Shown: positions 5,303 through 12,999, counted from the first letter of the stretch. The stretch: 16,650 bases of DNA from an uncultured Eubacteriales bacterium (GCA_900546915.1 UREY01000035.1:1-16650), one strand, 5' to 3'. Program-made: numbers and translations. The notes: generated from the sequence alone by a model not told the origin.

Positions 5303-7036
5303 CTAGATATACTGCTGCGTGAGGACGTCGATGACCCCGCGGGTTGTGAGGCGCAAGGTGGGGATGACGGGCAAAGCCATGAAAGAGAGGGTCATAAAAG
5401 GATCAATTTCCCGGTTGACTCCCAGACGGTAAGCCGCTTCCTTGGCCGCCTCCAGCTTTTCATTGACGTTCACCAGCGTGTCGCCGCTCATGATACCGGC
5501 GATCTCCAGCGGCAGATTCCCCAGGACCTGCTGCCCGGATACCACGGCGATGCCGCCGTGCTGCTGGGCGATGTGATTGACTGCGAAGGCCATATCCAGG
5601 TCGTTGGTCCCCACCACGATGATGTTGTGGCTGTCGTGGGAGACGGAGGTGGCGACGGCGCCGCTCCGGAGCCCGTAGCCCTGGAGATAGCCGATGCCGA
5701 TGTGCCCGGTGTTCTGGTGCCGTTCCACCACGGCAATTTTCAGAATGTCCCGCTGGAGATCCACAGCGGAGGCATATCCGCAGTCCGTGGTGGTGATCTC
5801 CCCGTTTACCATCCCGATGACGCCCCGGGGCCGTTGACAGGTAAAGCTGTCCGCTGTGAGCCGGGCGACATGGAACGTATCCCGGGCCCGGCCGCGGAGG
5901 TACGGCTCCACGGTGGGGTCCGGAAAGTCCGTCAGGTGACCGCGATGATACACCAGCCGTCCTTTCTTGTATACGGTCTCCACCTGAAAGTCGGTCAGAT
6001 TGTTTACAATGGCAAAGTCTGCCAAGTAACCGGGGGCAACGGCCCCTCGGTTATTCAAGAGGAAATACCGGGCTGCGTGGTGGCAGGCCGCTGAGACGGC
6101 CAGAATGGGGTCGCAGCCCAGGGAAACGGCCTTGCGGACGATATAGTCGATATGGCCCTTCTCCAAAAGGTCGCTGGGGTGCTTGTCGTCGGTGCAGAAC
6201 ATGCAGCGGTGATAGTACTCCGGCGTCAGAAGCGGCATGAGAGCCTCCAGGTTTCGGGCGGCGGTGCCCTCCCGGATCATAATGAATTGTCCCAGGCGCA
6301 GCTTGGCCAGGGCGTCCGACAGATCGTGACACTCATGATCGGAGTAAACCCCGGCGGCGATGTAAGCGTTTAGCGCATTGCCGGTCAAATCCGGGGCGTG
6401 GCCGTCGATTTTTTTGTGATGAGCCTGAGCCGCCACAATTTTGGCCACGGTGCCGGGGTCCCCGCCGGTGATGCCGGGGTAGTTCATCATTTCGGCCAGC
6501 CCCTGGACCCGGGGATGCTCAAAAAAGGAGTCGATGGCGTGGTAGTCCAAATTGGCGCCCGACTCGTCCAGCGGAGAAGACGGGACGCAGGAGGGAATCA
6601 TGAAACGCACGTCCACAGGCAGCCCCTCGGTGGCCTGCAGCATGTAGTCGATGCCGTCCGTCCCCATGACGTTGGTGATTTCATGGGGATCGCAGATCAC
6701 TGTGGTGGTACCGTGGGGCAGGACGGCCCGGGCGAACTCTCCCGGGGATACCAGGGCGCTCTCCAGGTGGATGTGCGCGTCCAGAAAACCGGGGCAGACG
6801 ATTTTTCCGCGCACGTCGGTTTCCTGCGCGCCTGCGTAAGAGCCGATCCCGGCGATGAGTCCTTCCACCACGGCGATGTCGGCGGTGCACAGCTCGTTGG
6901 AAAATACGTTGACATAGGTGGCGTTTTTCAAAACCAGGTCTGCTTTTTGGCGACCGGTTGCCACTTCGATGATGCGCTGCTTTTTCTGCAGCTTCCGGTT
7001 GATTTTCCCGGCGTAACTTTCGGTATGGTGGATCAT
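5303..7036 (-). CDS. ade: Adenine deaminase
   Basis: This 577-residue amidohydrolase converts adenine to hypoxanthine and ammonia in purine salvage, in the cytoplasm. The metal-binding HxH of the amidohydrolase barrel is HIHLES (H88, H90), preceded by GKIVCPGFLDA. Further family landmarks are GTTTVICDPHEITNV, the HGAP-like KKIDGHAP, YSDHECH and MFCTDDKHPSDL, followed by the C-terminal SHDSHNIIVVGTND that is characteristic of Ade. Length fits the 570-600 usual for the family. The start at 7036 is set by AAAGGA six bases upstream (preceded by AGGAGA on the same strand); a longer open frame reaching 7633 overlaps the divergent gene and is not real. It has its own TTGACA promoter and a structured leader of about 100 bases. 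I did not see a purine-riboswitch core in that leader. Confidence 0.95.
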   Translation of the reverse strand: MIHHTESYAGKINRKLQKKQRIIEVATGRQKADLVLKNATYVNVFSNELCTADIAVVEGLIAGIGSYAGAQETDVRGKIVCPGFLDAHIHLESALVSPGEFARAVLPHGTTTVICDPHEITNVMGTDGIDYMLQATEGLPVDVRFMIPSCVPSSPLDESGANLDYHAIDSFFEHPRVQGLAEMMNYPGITGGDPGTVAKIVAAQAHHKKIDGHAPDLTGNALNAYIAAGVYSDHECHDLSDALAKLRLGQFIMIREGTAARNLEALMPLLTPEYYHRCMFCTDDKHPSDLLEKGHIDYIVRKAVSLGCDPILAVSAACHHAARYFLLNNRGAVAPGYLADFAIVNNLTDFQVETVYKKGRLVYHRGHLTDFPDPTVEPYLRGRARDTFHVARLTADSFTCQRPRGVIGMVNGEITTTDCGYASAVDLQRDILKIAVVERHQNTGHIGIGYLQGYGLRSGAVATSVSHDSHNIIVVGTNDLDMAFAVNHIAQQHGGIAVVSGQQVLGNLPLEIAGIMSGDTLVNVNEKLEAAKEAAYRLGVNREIDPFMTLSFMALPVIPTLRLTTRGVIDVLTQQYI

Positions 7037-7098
7037 GGCGCGTCCTTTCTCCTGAGGTGTCGTGGGATGCGGTGCAGTGGGTGCACAGACCCCGCCGG

Positions 7099-7120
7099 GG
7101 CGGCGCCCGGAGGCGCCGCC
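7099..7120 (-). promoter_or_regulatory. Hairpin in the ade leader
   Basis: GGCGGCGCC (7099-7107) and GGCGCCGCC (7112-7120) form a perfect nine-base GC stem with a four-base loop. It lies between the ade promoter (7142-7170) and the start at 7036, so it is the 5' end of the ade transcript. No T-run follows on the minus strand. It may stabilise the mRNA or act in regulation; this is inference. Confidence 0.5.
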
Positions 7121-7141
7121 CTGCCCACCGCCTTTTCCCAA

Positions 7142-7170
7142 AGTGTATCCGGTACCGGACAATTTGTCAA
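7142..7170 (-). promoter_or_regulatory. Promoter of ade with palindromes
   Basis: On the minus strand a perfect TTGACA (7165-7170) and TACACT (7142-7147) are spaced by 17 bases. The spacer contains the perfect 12-base palindrome TCCGGTACCGGA (7148-7159). A second symmetric element, GACAA-T-TTGTC (7158-7168), overlaps the -35. Both are plausible repressor sites. Confidence 0.7.
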
Positions 7171-7188
7171 TGGAGTTCCGGATTTCTC

Positions 7189-7217
7189 TTGACATGAGAG
7201 GAAAATCGTGGTATGAA
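7189..7217 (+). promoter_or_regulatory. Promoter of SDR-CYTH-exonuclease operon
   Basis: TTGACA (7189-7194) and TATGAA (7212-7217) are 17 bases apart. Its -35 lies only 18 bases from the divergent ade -35, so one bound protein could affect both. Confidence 0.75.
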
Positions 7218-7261
7218 AGTATCAAATTTGGGTTTTGCCCCTTGCTACGGGAGGAATGGAT

Positions 7262-8038
7262 ATGAAGATCGCGGTGATCACCGGCGCCAGCTCCGGAATG
7301 GGCCGGGAATTTGCGATTCAGCTGTCTCAGGAGGTCAATTTGGATGAAATGTGGGTGATTGCTCGCCGGAAAGAGGCGCTGGAGGCGCTGCGGGATTCGG
7401 TCCATTGTCCGGTTCGCCCCATTGCGATGGATTTGTTGAACCCGGAGAGCTTTCAGCGGTATGCCGATCTTCTGGATATGGCGCAGCCGGAGGTCAAGGT
7501 TTTGGTAAACTGCGCAGGCTTCGGCAAGTTTGGCCGGTACGATCAGATCCCCCTTCAGGACTGCTTGAATATGATCGACCTGAACTGCAAGGCCCTGGTG
7601 GCGATGACGCAGCTGACTCTGCCGTATATGCATCGGGACGGCAAAATTGTAGAGCTGGATTCGCTGTCTGCTTTTCAGCCGGTTCCATACATTAATGTGT
7701 ACGGTTCCACAAAGGCGTTTGTCCTCAGCTACAGCCGGGCCTTAAATCAGGAGCTGAAGCCCCGGGGAATCCGGGTGATGGCGGTCAGCCCCGGTTGGGT
7801 GAAGACGGAGTTTTTTGACCATGCCACCAAAACCAGCGACACGGCTGTGACGTATTATAACATTATGTACGAGGCGAAGGACGTGGTAGCCACGGCGATT
7901 CGGGACCTCTATCACACCCGGAAAGACCTGTCGATTCACGGAGCCCCGGTGCGTTGGCAGGTCCGGGGTGTCAAGCTGCTGCCCCACAGCCTGGTGATGC
8001 GGATCTGGATGAAGCAGCAGAAGCATGACAAGGAGTGA
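7262..8038 (+). CDS. Short-chain dehydrogenase/reductase (SDR)
   Basis: This is a 258-residue NAD(P)-dependent oxidoreductase of the classical SDR superfamily. The Rossmann nucleotide site is ITGASSGMG (residues 6-14). VNCAGFG near residue 81 is the NNAG-equivalent. The catalytic tetrad is visible as serine 134 or 136, Y147 and K151 (YGSTK), followed by SPGWVKTEFF. The substrate cannot be told from sequence. The C-terminus (VRWQVRGVKLLPHSLVMRIW) is basic and amphipathic, as in some membrane-associated SDRs. The start at 7262 follows GGGAGG (7249-7254) by seven bases; an ATG at 7256 is too close to that site. It is the first gene of a three-gene operon: the next starts two bases after its stop. 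Confidence 0.9.
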   Translation: MKIAVITGASSGMGREFAIQLSQEVNLDEMWVIARRKEALEALRDSVHCPVRPIAMDLLNPESFQRYADLLDMAQPEVKVLVNCAGFGKFGRYDQIPLQDCLNMIDLNCKALVAMTQLTLPYMHRDGKIVELDSLSAFQPVPYINVYGSTKAFVLSYSRALNQELKPRGIRVMAVSPGWVKTEFFDHATKTSDTAVTYYNIMYEAKDVVATAIRDLYHTRKDLSIHGAPVRWQVRGVKLLPHSLVMRIWMKQQKHDKE

Positions 8039-8040
8039 GC

Positions 8041-8628
8041 ATGGGCACAGAGCTGGAATTCAAGTATGCGCTTTCCGGCGCCGGACAATGGAGCCGGCTG
8101 GCCGATGAATTGGGCGGCCGCTTCGGACCGTGGCAAGAGGTCAAGATGGAGACGGCCTATTTTGACACGCAAGACCGACTGCTGTCCGGCCGGCAGTGGA
8201 CATTGCGGGTACGTCGGGAGAACGGCGTGCCGGTGCTCACTGCAAAAGCCCCGGGACCGGGCAGGGCGCGGAGCGAATGGGAGCTGCCGGGGGGAACCCT
8301 GCGGGATTTGCACCGCCTGGCGGAGCAGGGCGCGCCTTTGGATTTAACACGTCTGACGCCGGAGCAACTGAGGTCTCAGTGCGGCGTCCGGTTCCGGCGG
8401 CTGCGCTGTCTGGCGGAGCTGCCGGGCGCCACGGCGGAGCTGGCCCTGGACGAGGGCGTCTTCACAGGCGGAGGGCGGGAAACGCCGTTTTGGGAACTGG
8501 AGGCGGAGCTGAAAGGCGGCAGCGAGGACGCGTTGGCGCAGTGGTGCCGGTCTCTGGCCGATGCCTGGGGCCTTTTGGAGGAGCCCCGGAGCAAGTTCCT
8601 ACGGGCCATGGCCCTGACAGAGAAATAG
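8041..8628 (+). CDS. CYTH domain protein (triphosphate tunnel family)
   Basis: This is a 195-residue protein of the CYTH superfamily, which includes thiamine triphosphatases and inorganic triphosphatases that act on triphosphate groups in a beta-barrel tunnel. The hallmark ExExK is at residues 4-8 (ELEFK). Later strands carry the expected charged rows: ETAYFDT, TLRVRRE, ELALDEG, FWELEAELK, and the terminal SKFLRAM. The exact substrate is unknown; inorganic triphosphate or a nucleoside triphosphate is possible. AAGGAG (8030-8035), inside the end of the SDR gene, places the start at ATG 8041, two bases after the SDR stop; a GTG at 8035 overlaps that stop and the binding site. It is translationally close to both neighbours. 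Confidence 0.88.
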   Translation: MGTELEFKYALSGAGQWSRLADELGGRFGPWQEVKMETAYFDTQDRLLSGRQWTLRVRRENGVPVLTAKAPGPGRARSEWELPGGTLRDLHRLAEQGAPLDLTRLTPEQLRSQCGVRFRRLRCLAELPGATAELALDEGVFTGGGRETPFWELEAELKGGSEDALAQWCRSLADAWGLLEEPRSKFLRAMALTEK

Positions 8629-8636
8629 GAGGCTGT

Positions 8637-9344
8637 ATGGCGGAATTGGAAGCGCTGTTTACCCGGTATGATCAGCTGGTTGTCTTCGACACGGAGACGA
8701 CCGGCTTGTATCCCAACCGGGATGAAATCATTGAATTTTCCGCAGCGGTGCTGGAGCGGAAAGACGGCCGGGCAGAAGTGACGCGGGAGTATGACAATTT
8801 GGTTGCCCTCTCCCCCGGCCGGTTTGTACCCCCTAAAATTCAAGCCCTCACAGGCATTACCAATCAGGATTTGCGGGAACGTGGAATTCCCAAGACCCGG
8901 CTGTGCCGGGACGTGGCGGAGCTCATTTCCGGGGACCGGACGCTGCTGCTGGCCTACAATGCCCATTTTGATTTGAGTTTTCTCTTCTATGCTCTGCGAA
9001 GAGATGGGGACCCGGCCGTTTTGAAGGGGAAGGACAAGCTGGATTTGCTCACGGTATACCGGGACCGGCGGGCCTACCCCCACCGGCTGGCTTCCGCCAT
9101 AGAGGCTTACGGCCTTCAGGACCGGGTGCAGAATTCCCACCGGGCAATCGACGACGTGTTGGCCACGGTGGCGGTGCTGCAGGCCATGTGGGAGGAGCGG
9201 GACGACCTGCTCCGGTACATCAATCTGTTTGGATATAACGCCCGGTATGGTCTGGAGGGCAAACCCATTTCCTCGGTGGTATACCGCCCCCAGGGTTATG
9301 AGCCGGGACGGCCGGTGTATGAACGGGTAGAAGCCGGGGTATAG
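8637..9344 (+). CDS. DEDDh 3'-5' exonuclease (DnaQ-like)
   Basis: This is a 235-residue exonuclease of the DnaQ/RNase T (DEDDh) family. The three catalytic motifs are visible: FDTETTG with D18 and E20, NAHFDLSFL with D112, and HRAIDDVLAT with H168 and D173. FVPPKIQALTGITN between motifs one and two is a typical segment. A C-terminal tail of about 50 residues after motif three (INLFGYNARYGLEG) contains no further catalytic domain I can name. It could proofread, repair DNA, or degrade RNA; it lacks a polymerase or helicase domain. The start ATG follows AGGAGG at 8627-8632, which overlaps the stop of the CYTH gene. It is the last gene of the operon and is followed by a large foldback. Confidence 0.9.
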   Translation: MAELEALFTRYDQLVVFDTETTGLYPNRDEIIEFSAAVLERKDGRAEVTREYDNLVALSPGRFVPPKIQALTGITNQDLRERGIPKTRLCRDVAELISGDRTLLLAYNAHFDLSFLFYALRRDGDPAVLKGKDKLDLLTVYRDRRAYPHRLASAIEAYGLQDRVQNSHRAIDDVLATVAVLQAMWEERDDLLRYINLFGYNARYGLEGKPISSVVYRPQGYEPGRPVYERVEAGV

Positions 9345-9345
9345 C

Positions 9346-9416
9346 GCTGCCGGTACAGAGCGGGGCTCCGGCGCGCGATGCAGAGGACTGCGTCGAACGC
9401 CCGGCTCTGTTGCAGC
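9346..9416. repeat. Long foldback between convergent genes
   Basis: Three nested arms are seen. GCTGC (9346-9350) pairs with GCAGC (9412-9416). CAGAGCGGGGC (9356-9366) pairs with GCCCGGCTCTG (9399-9409), ten of eleven. CGATGCAG (9376-9383) pairs with CTGCGTCG (9388-9395), with one G-T. The element begins two bases after the exonuclease stop and has no T-run. It may be a transcription or mRNA-end barrier for both convergent genes. The sequence GCCGGTACAGAGC at 9349-9361 recurs exactly inside oadG (14834-14846). Confidence 0.6.
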
Positions 9417-9467
9417 CTGGTGGGGAGAAGCGGACGGCAAACCTGCGCCGTGCTCCAGGGCCGGGGG

Positions 9468-10277
9468 TCAACCGGCGCGGTAGACCTGAATCACCACAGA
9501 GGCCCGGTCGGTGAGGCGTTCCAGACCGGCGAGGCGTTCTGCGCCCTGGCGGGTGATTCGCCAAACATGGGGCGTCATGGCCAGAAGATTCTGAATTTGC
9601 GCGTCTTGTACCGTAAAGGAGAAGTCTATGGTTTTGCACTCCGCCAGGGTGAAGCCGGGCAGGACAGAGGCGAACGTTTTTTCCCGATGTAACAGCTGCG
9701 GGTAAATGGTTTGTTTCAAGGACAGCAGATGGTCCTCTGCGGCCAGAACCTGCAAAAATATCCCGCCGGGCGTCAAAACGCGGTGAAACTCCTTGGGTAC
9801 GGTGAGGGAGAACATACTGATCAGAAGATCGAAGCTGTGCTCGGGAAAGGGCAGATGGGCTGCTGTGGCGCACAGCCAGACGCCGGATTTGTATCTCCCG
9901 GCGGCCAGGCGTACCGCGTCCTTGGAAATATCCAGGCCGTACAGCGCCGCCTGGGGAAGCTCGTGGGCAATCTGTGCGCTGTAATATCCCTCCCCGCAGC
10001 CCACGTCCAGGATGGCCCGGGCAGTAGGGGCATATTCCAGGGCGGTCCGGCAGACGGCCTTCGCCAAGGGGGCGTAAAATCCGGCGTCCAGAAAGGCCCG
10101 CCTGGCGGCGACCTGCTCCCGGGTGTCGCCGGGATGGAGGGAATGCTTTTGCGTCACGGGCAAGAGGTTTACATAACCCTGGCGGGCGACGTCGAAGCTG
10201 TGTCCGTTGCGGCAAAACCACTGTTTATCTGCCTGGGTGAGTACGGCCCCGCAGGAGGGGCAAAGAATTTCCGGCAT
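9468..10277 (-). CDS. rlmA-like 23S rRNA guanine-N1 methyltransferase
   Basis: This is a 269-residue S-adenosylmethionine-dependent methyltransferase of the RlmA family, which methylates N1 of a guanine in helix 35 of 23S rRNA. The N-terminal zinc ribbon is complete: C6, C9, C22 and H26 (CPSC, FCRNGH). It is followed by the family signature SFDVARQGYVNLL. The methyl-donor site is ILDVGCGEGYYS (residues 89-100), with LPFPEHSFDLLISMFS as a later motif and a C-terminal TPHVWRIT. The start at 10277 follows AAGGAGA by seven bases on the minus strand. Members differ in target (G745 or G748, E. coli numbering) and the latter can affect tylosin sensitivity; which one this is cannot be read here. It has its own promoter and diverges from the deacetylase gene. 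Confidence 0.9.
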   Translation of the reverse strand: MPEILCPSCGAVLTQADKQWFCRNGHSFDVARQGYVNLLPVTQKHSLHPGDTREQVAARRAFLDAGFYAPLAKAVCRTALEYAPTARAILDVGCGEGYYSAQIAHELPQAALYGLDISKDAVRLAAGRYKSGVWLCATAAHLPFPEHSFDLLISMFSLTVPKEFHRVLTPGGIFLQVLAAEDHLLSLKQTIYPQLLHREKTFASVLPGFTLAECKTIDFSFTVQDAQIQNLLAMTPHVWRITRQGAERLAGLERLTDRASVVIQVYRAG

Positions 10278-10315
10278 AAGAACGTCTCCTTGCGGCACAA
10301 TAGAGTAGGACTTTT

Positions 10316-10345
10316 ATCATAGCCCATTTGTGGGCTGGCCGTCAA
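10316..10345 (-). promoter_or_regulatory. Promoter of rlmA-like gene with an inverted repeat
   Basis: On the minus strand TTGACG (10340-10345) and TATGAT (10316-10321) are 18 bases apart, five of six matches each. The spacer contains AGCCCA-TTTG-TGGGCT (10321-10336), a perfect inverted repeat. A + strand TATCAT (10315-10320) overlaps the same -10 and might serve the divergent deacetylase, with TTGCGG (10290-10295) as a poorly spaced -35. Confidence 0.6.
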
Positions 10346-10366
10346 GGTGCAGGGAGAGTGAAATTT

Positions 10367-11083
10367 TTGAAACGCAAAATACGATGTGCGGCAGCTTGTC
10401 TGCTGCTTCTGGGTTTCACGGTCTGTCCGTGTTTTGCCCAGGGCGTCCATGAGAAATACCTGGCGTTGACCTTCGACGACGGGCCGTCCGGTCAATTCAC
10501 CAGGCGCCTACTGGAGGGCCTGGAGTCCCGGCAGGCCCAGGTCACGTTTTTCCTCTGCGGCTACCGGATGGAGCAGTATCCGGACCTGGCCGGGGAGATG
10601 GTTGCCGCAGGGCATGAAATCGGCCTGCACGGCTACAGCCATAGCTGCATGAGTTGTATGGAGGAGGAGATGCTGGAGCAAGAGCTCAGCCGGACGGAGG
10701 ACCTCCTTTGGGAACAAACCGGCGTCCAATCCAGCTTGCTGCGTCCGCCGGGAGGAAAGGCCGGTCGGACGGTGGTGCAGGCGGCGGAGGAGCACGGCTT
10801 GTCCTTGATCACCTGGTCTGTAGATCCCAAGGATTGGTCGACGCATGAGCAGGCAAGGATTGTGAGCCGGGTGGTGGAGCAGGCGAAGGACGGCGACATC
10901 ATCCTTCTGCACGATATGTCCAACAGCTCTGTCCATGCGGCCTTGGAGATCATCGACCGGTTGGAACAAGAAGGCTATCAGTTCGTGACCGTTTCAGAGC
11001 TTGCCCGGTTGCGGGGCCGGGCCATGGAGGCGGGAAGTCTGTATACGAATTTCCGTCCTGCATTTGAGGTGGATGTGGGATAG
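10367..11083 (+). CDS. Exported polysaccharide deacetylase (NodB domain)
   Basis: This is a 238-residue secreted or surface carbohydrate esterase of family 4, which removes N- or O-acetyl groups from chitin-like or peptidoglycan sugars. A signal peptide is clear: a KRK start, the hydrophobic core ACLLLLGFTV, and a probable cut after CFA (residue 24). NodB motifs are present in order: TFDDGP (D37, D38), HGYSH (H88, H92), LRPPGG (R126), WSVDPKDW (150-157) and LLHDM (H182). All expected metal and catalytic residues are there. The start is uncertain: TTG 10367 gives the best distance to AGGGAG (10351-10356), while GTG 10358 in the same frame is nearly on top of it. It is monocistronic and ends at a strong terminator. 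Peptidoglycan or spore-cortex modification is plausible, as in the Pda proteins. Confidence 0.88.
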   Translation: MKRKIRCAAACLLLLGFTVCPCFAQGVHEKYLALTFDDGPSGQFTRRLLEGLESRQAQVTFFLCGYRMEQYPDLAGEMVAAGHEIGLHGYSHSCMSCMEEEMLEQELSRTEDLLWEQTGVQSSLLRPPGGKAGRTVVQAAEEHGLSLITWSVDPKDWSTHEQARIVSRVVEQAKDGDIILLHDMSNSSVHAALEIIDRLEQEGYQFVTVSELARLRGRAMEAGSLYTNFRPAFEVDVG

Positions 11084-11096
11084 GATCACGACATAG

Positions 11097-11135
11097 AGCT
11101 GCGCGGCGGAAAGGATTTTTGCCGTGCAGCTTTTT
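11097..11135 (+). terminator. Terminator of deacetylase gene
   Basis: AGCTGC (11097-11102) and CGGC (11104-11107) pair with GCCG (11121-11124) and GCAGCT (11126-11131), followed by TTTTT. A further hairpin, GCCTCC/GGAGGC (11141-11157), follows immediately. Confidence 0.88.
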
Positions 11136-11233
11136 GACATGCCTCCGGCGCGGAGGCGAAATAGGGGGAAAAGTGTACATAACCAGGCAGGCAAAAACCG
11201 ATAAAATTGTACCGATTTTCTTGAAAAATGGGA

Positions 11234-11262
11234 TAGACAGAAGTTGCCGTATATGTTAAAAT
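11234..11262 (+). promoter_or_regulatory. Promoter of pckA
   Basis: TAGACA (11234-11239) and TAAAAT (11257-11262) are separated by 17 bases. This gives a leader of roughly 110 bases before the start at 11380. Confidence 0.7.
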
Positions 11263-11313
11263 GATATCTGGTGGAAGTTGGCATTCTACCGGCTTCCCTG
11301 TATCATTTGTGTT

Positions 11314-11348
11314 CGGAACAGCGGGAATTTCCCTCACGGTGCGTTCCG
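11314..11348 (+). promoter_or_regulatory. Inverted repeat in pckA leader
   Basis: CGGAAC (11314-11319) pairs with GTTCCG (11343-11348). Inside it GGGAA and TTCCC (11323-11333) are also complementary. The stem-loop lies in the leader upstream of the AGGAGG site (11367-11372). No terminator T-run follows (TTCTATCTTTTTCATT is pyrimidine-rich but begins after GCG). An attenuating structure is possible, not shown. Confidence 0.35.
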
Positions 11349-11379
11349 CGTTCTATCTTTTTCATTAGGAGGATTCATT

Positions 11380-12987
11380 ATGGAAACCTATGGTCTGGAA
11401 AAACTGGGAATTTTGAATCCCAGCGCCGTCTATCGGAACCTTGGCCCTGCACAGCTGACGGAAGCGGCGCTCCGCCGGGGTGAGGGAAAGCTGAGCAATA
11501 CCGGCGCGCTGGTCGTTACCACCGGCAAGTACACGGGCCGCTCCCCCGACGACAAGTTTATTGTCGACACCCCTGCCGTTCATGACGACATCGCCTGGGG
11601 CAAGGTGAACCGCCCCATCGCCAAGGAGCGTTTCGATGCCATTTTGGCGAAGGTTTGCGCTTACCTCCAGGGCAGAGAGATCTTTATTTTTGACGGCTTT
11701 GCCGGCGCCGATCCCAAGTATACCAAGAAGTTCCGCGTGGTCAATGAACTGGCCTCCCAGAACTTGTTCATCCGTGACTTGCTGATCCGGCCGACCCCGG
11801 AAGAGCTGGCGGCTTACGGGGAGGCCGACTATACGGTCATTGCCGCCCCCGGCTTCCACTGCGATCCCGCCGTAGACGGCGTCCATTCCGAAGCGGCCAT
11901 TATGATTGACTACGAGGCGCACCTCATTGTCATCTGCGGCTCCCAGTATGCCGGTGAGATCAAAAAGAGCGTGTTCTCTACCATGAACTACGTATTGACC
12001 AAAGAGGGCATTTTGCCCATGCACTGCTCTGCCAATATGGACCCGGTCACCCATGAGACGGCCATTTTCTTCGGCCTGTCCGGCACCGGTAAGACGACCC
12101 TGTCCGCCGATCCCAACCGGAAGCTGATCGGCGACGACGAGCACGGCTGGTCCGCCGACGGCGTATTCAACATTGAAGGCGGCTGCTATGCCAAGTGCAT
12201 CAACCTGTCTGCCGAAAACGAGCCGGACATTTACAATGCCATTCGTTTCGGCGCGATGGTGGAGAATGTGGCCCTGGATCCCGAGACCCGGGAATTTGAC
12301 TTTGACGATGCCGGCCTGACGGAGAACACCCGGGTGGGCTACCCCATCGACTTTATTTCCAATGCAGCGGTTCCCGGCGTGGGCGGCATTCCCAAGGTGG
12401 TTGTTTTCCTGACCGCAGACGCCTTCGGCGTGCTGCCTCCGATTTCTAAGCTGAGCCCGGACGCGGCGATGTATCACTTTGTCACCGGCTTTACCTCGAA
12501 GCTGGCCGGCACCGAGCGGGGCATCACGGAGCCCAAGCCCACGTTCTCCACGCTCTTCGGCGAGCCCTTTATGCCCATGGACCCCTCGGTCTATGCCAAC
12601 ATGCTGGGTGAGAAGATTGCGAAGTACGGCACATCGGTGTATCTGGTCAACACCGGCTGGGCCGGCGGCTCTGCCCAGGAGCTGGGCAAGGCGGGCCGGA
12701 TGAAGCTGCGCTATACCCGGGCCATGATCACAGCCGCTTTGAACGGCGAGCTGGCCGAGGCGGAGTATGAGCACTCTGAGATCTTTAATGTGGAAATGCC
12801 CAAGGCGGTAACCGGATGCCCCTCCGAAATTCTGAATCCGGAGACCATGTGGATTGCCAACGGTAAAACCAAGGAGGACTATGTGGCAGCCGCCAACAAG
12901 CTGGCCAACATGTTTGCGGAGAACTTTGCCAAAAAGTATCCCAATATGCCCAAGAACATTGCAGAGGCCGGGCCCAAGGCAAAATAA
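11380..12987 (+). CDS. pckA: Phosphoenolpyruvate carboxykinase (ATP)
   Basis: This 535-residue cytoplasmic enzyme interconverts oxaloacetate plus ATP with PEP, CO2 and ADP. The ATP-type signature is clear: the P-loop GLSGTGKTT at 232-240 (K238) followed by the kinase-2/metal region LIGDDEHGW (249-257), and YAGEIKKSVF near residue 190, which supplies metal and substrate ligands. Length fits the family (about 520-540). The start at 11380 follows AGGAGG (11367-11372) by seven bases. In fermentative bacteria it often runs in the carboxylating direction, making oxaloacetate and ATP from PEP. Its neighbours form a Na+-pumping oxaloacetate decarboxylase. Together they can pass carbon from PEP to pyruvate through oxaloacetate, capturing energy as ATP and a sodium gradient. 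Direction of flux is inferred. Confidence 0.97.
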   Translation: METYGLEKLGILNPSAVYRNLGPAQLTEAALRRGEGKLSNTGALVVTTGKYTGRSPDDKFIVDTPAVHDDIAWGKVNRPIAKERFDAILAKVCAYLQGREIFIFDGFAGADPKYTKKFRVVNELASQNLFIRDLLIRPTPEELAAYGEADYTVIAAPGFHCDPAVDGVHSEAAIMIDYEAHLIVICGSQYAGEIKKSVFSTMNYVLTKEGILPMHCSANMDPVTHETAIFFGLSGTGKTTLSADPNRKLIGDDEHGWSADGVFNIEGGCYAKCINLSAENEPDIYNAIRFGAMVENVALDPETREFDFDDAGLTENTRVGYPIDFISNAAVPGVGGIPKVVVFLTADAFGVLPPISKLSPDAAMYHFVTGFTSKLAGTERGITEPKPTFSTLFGEPFMPMDPSVYANMLGEKIAKYGTSVYLVNTGWAGGSAQELGKAGRMKLRYTRAMITAALNGELAEAEYEHSEIFNVEMPKAVTGCPSEILNPETMWIANGKTKEDYVAAANKLANMFAENFAKKYPNMPKNIAEAGPKAK

Positions 12988-12999
12988 TGCGTTTCCTGC

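Noticed and set aside
7037..7140. Purine riboswitch in the ade leader
   Set aside because: The leader has only a GC-rich hairpin. I could not find the three-way junction or conserved loop bases of the purine aptamer.
7037..7633. N-terminal extension of adenine deaminase
   Set aside because: It would overlap the divergent SDR gene and both promoters. The start at 7036 has a good binding site and gives family length.
8196..8636. N-terminal extension of the exonuclease
   Set aside because: It overlaps the whole CYTH gene in another frame and gives Gly/Arg-rich sequence. The ATG at 8637 with AGGAGG fits the family start.
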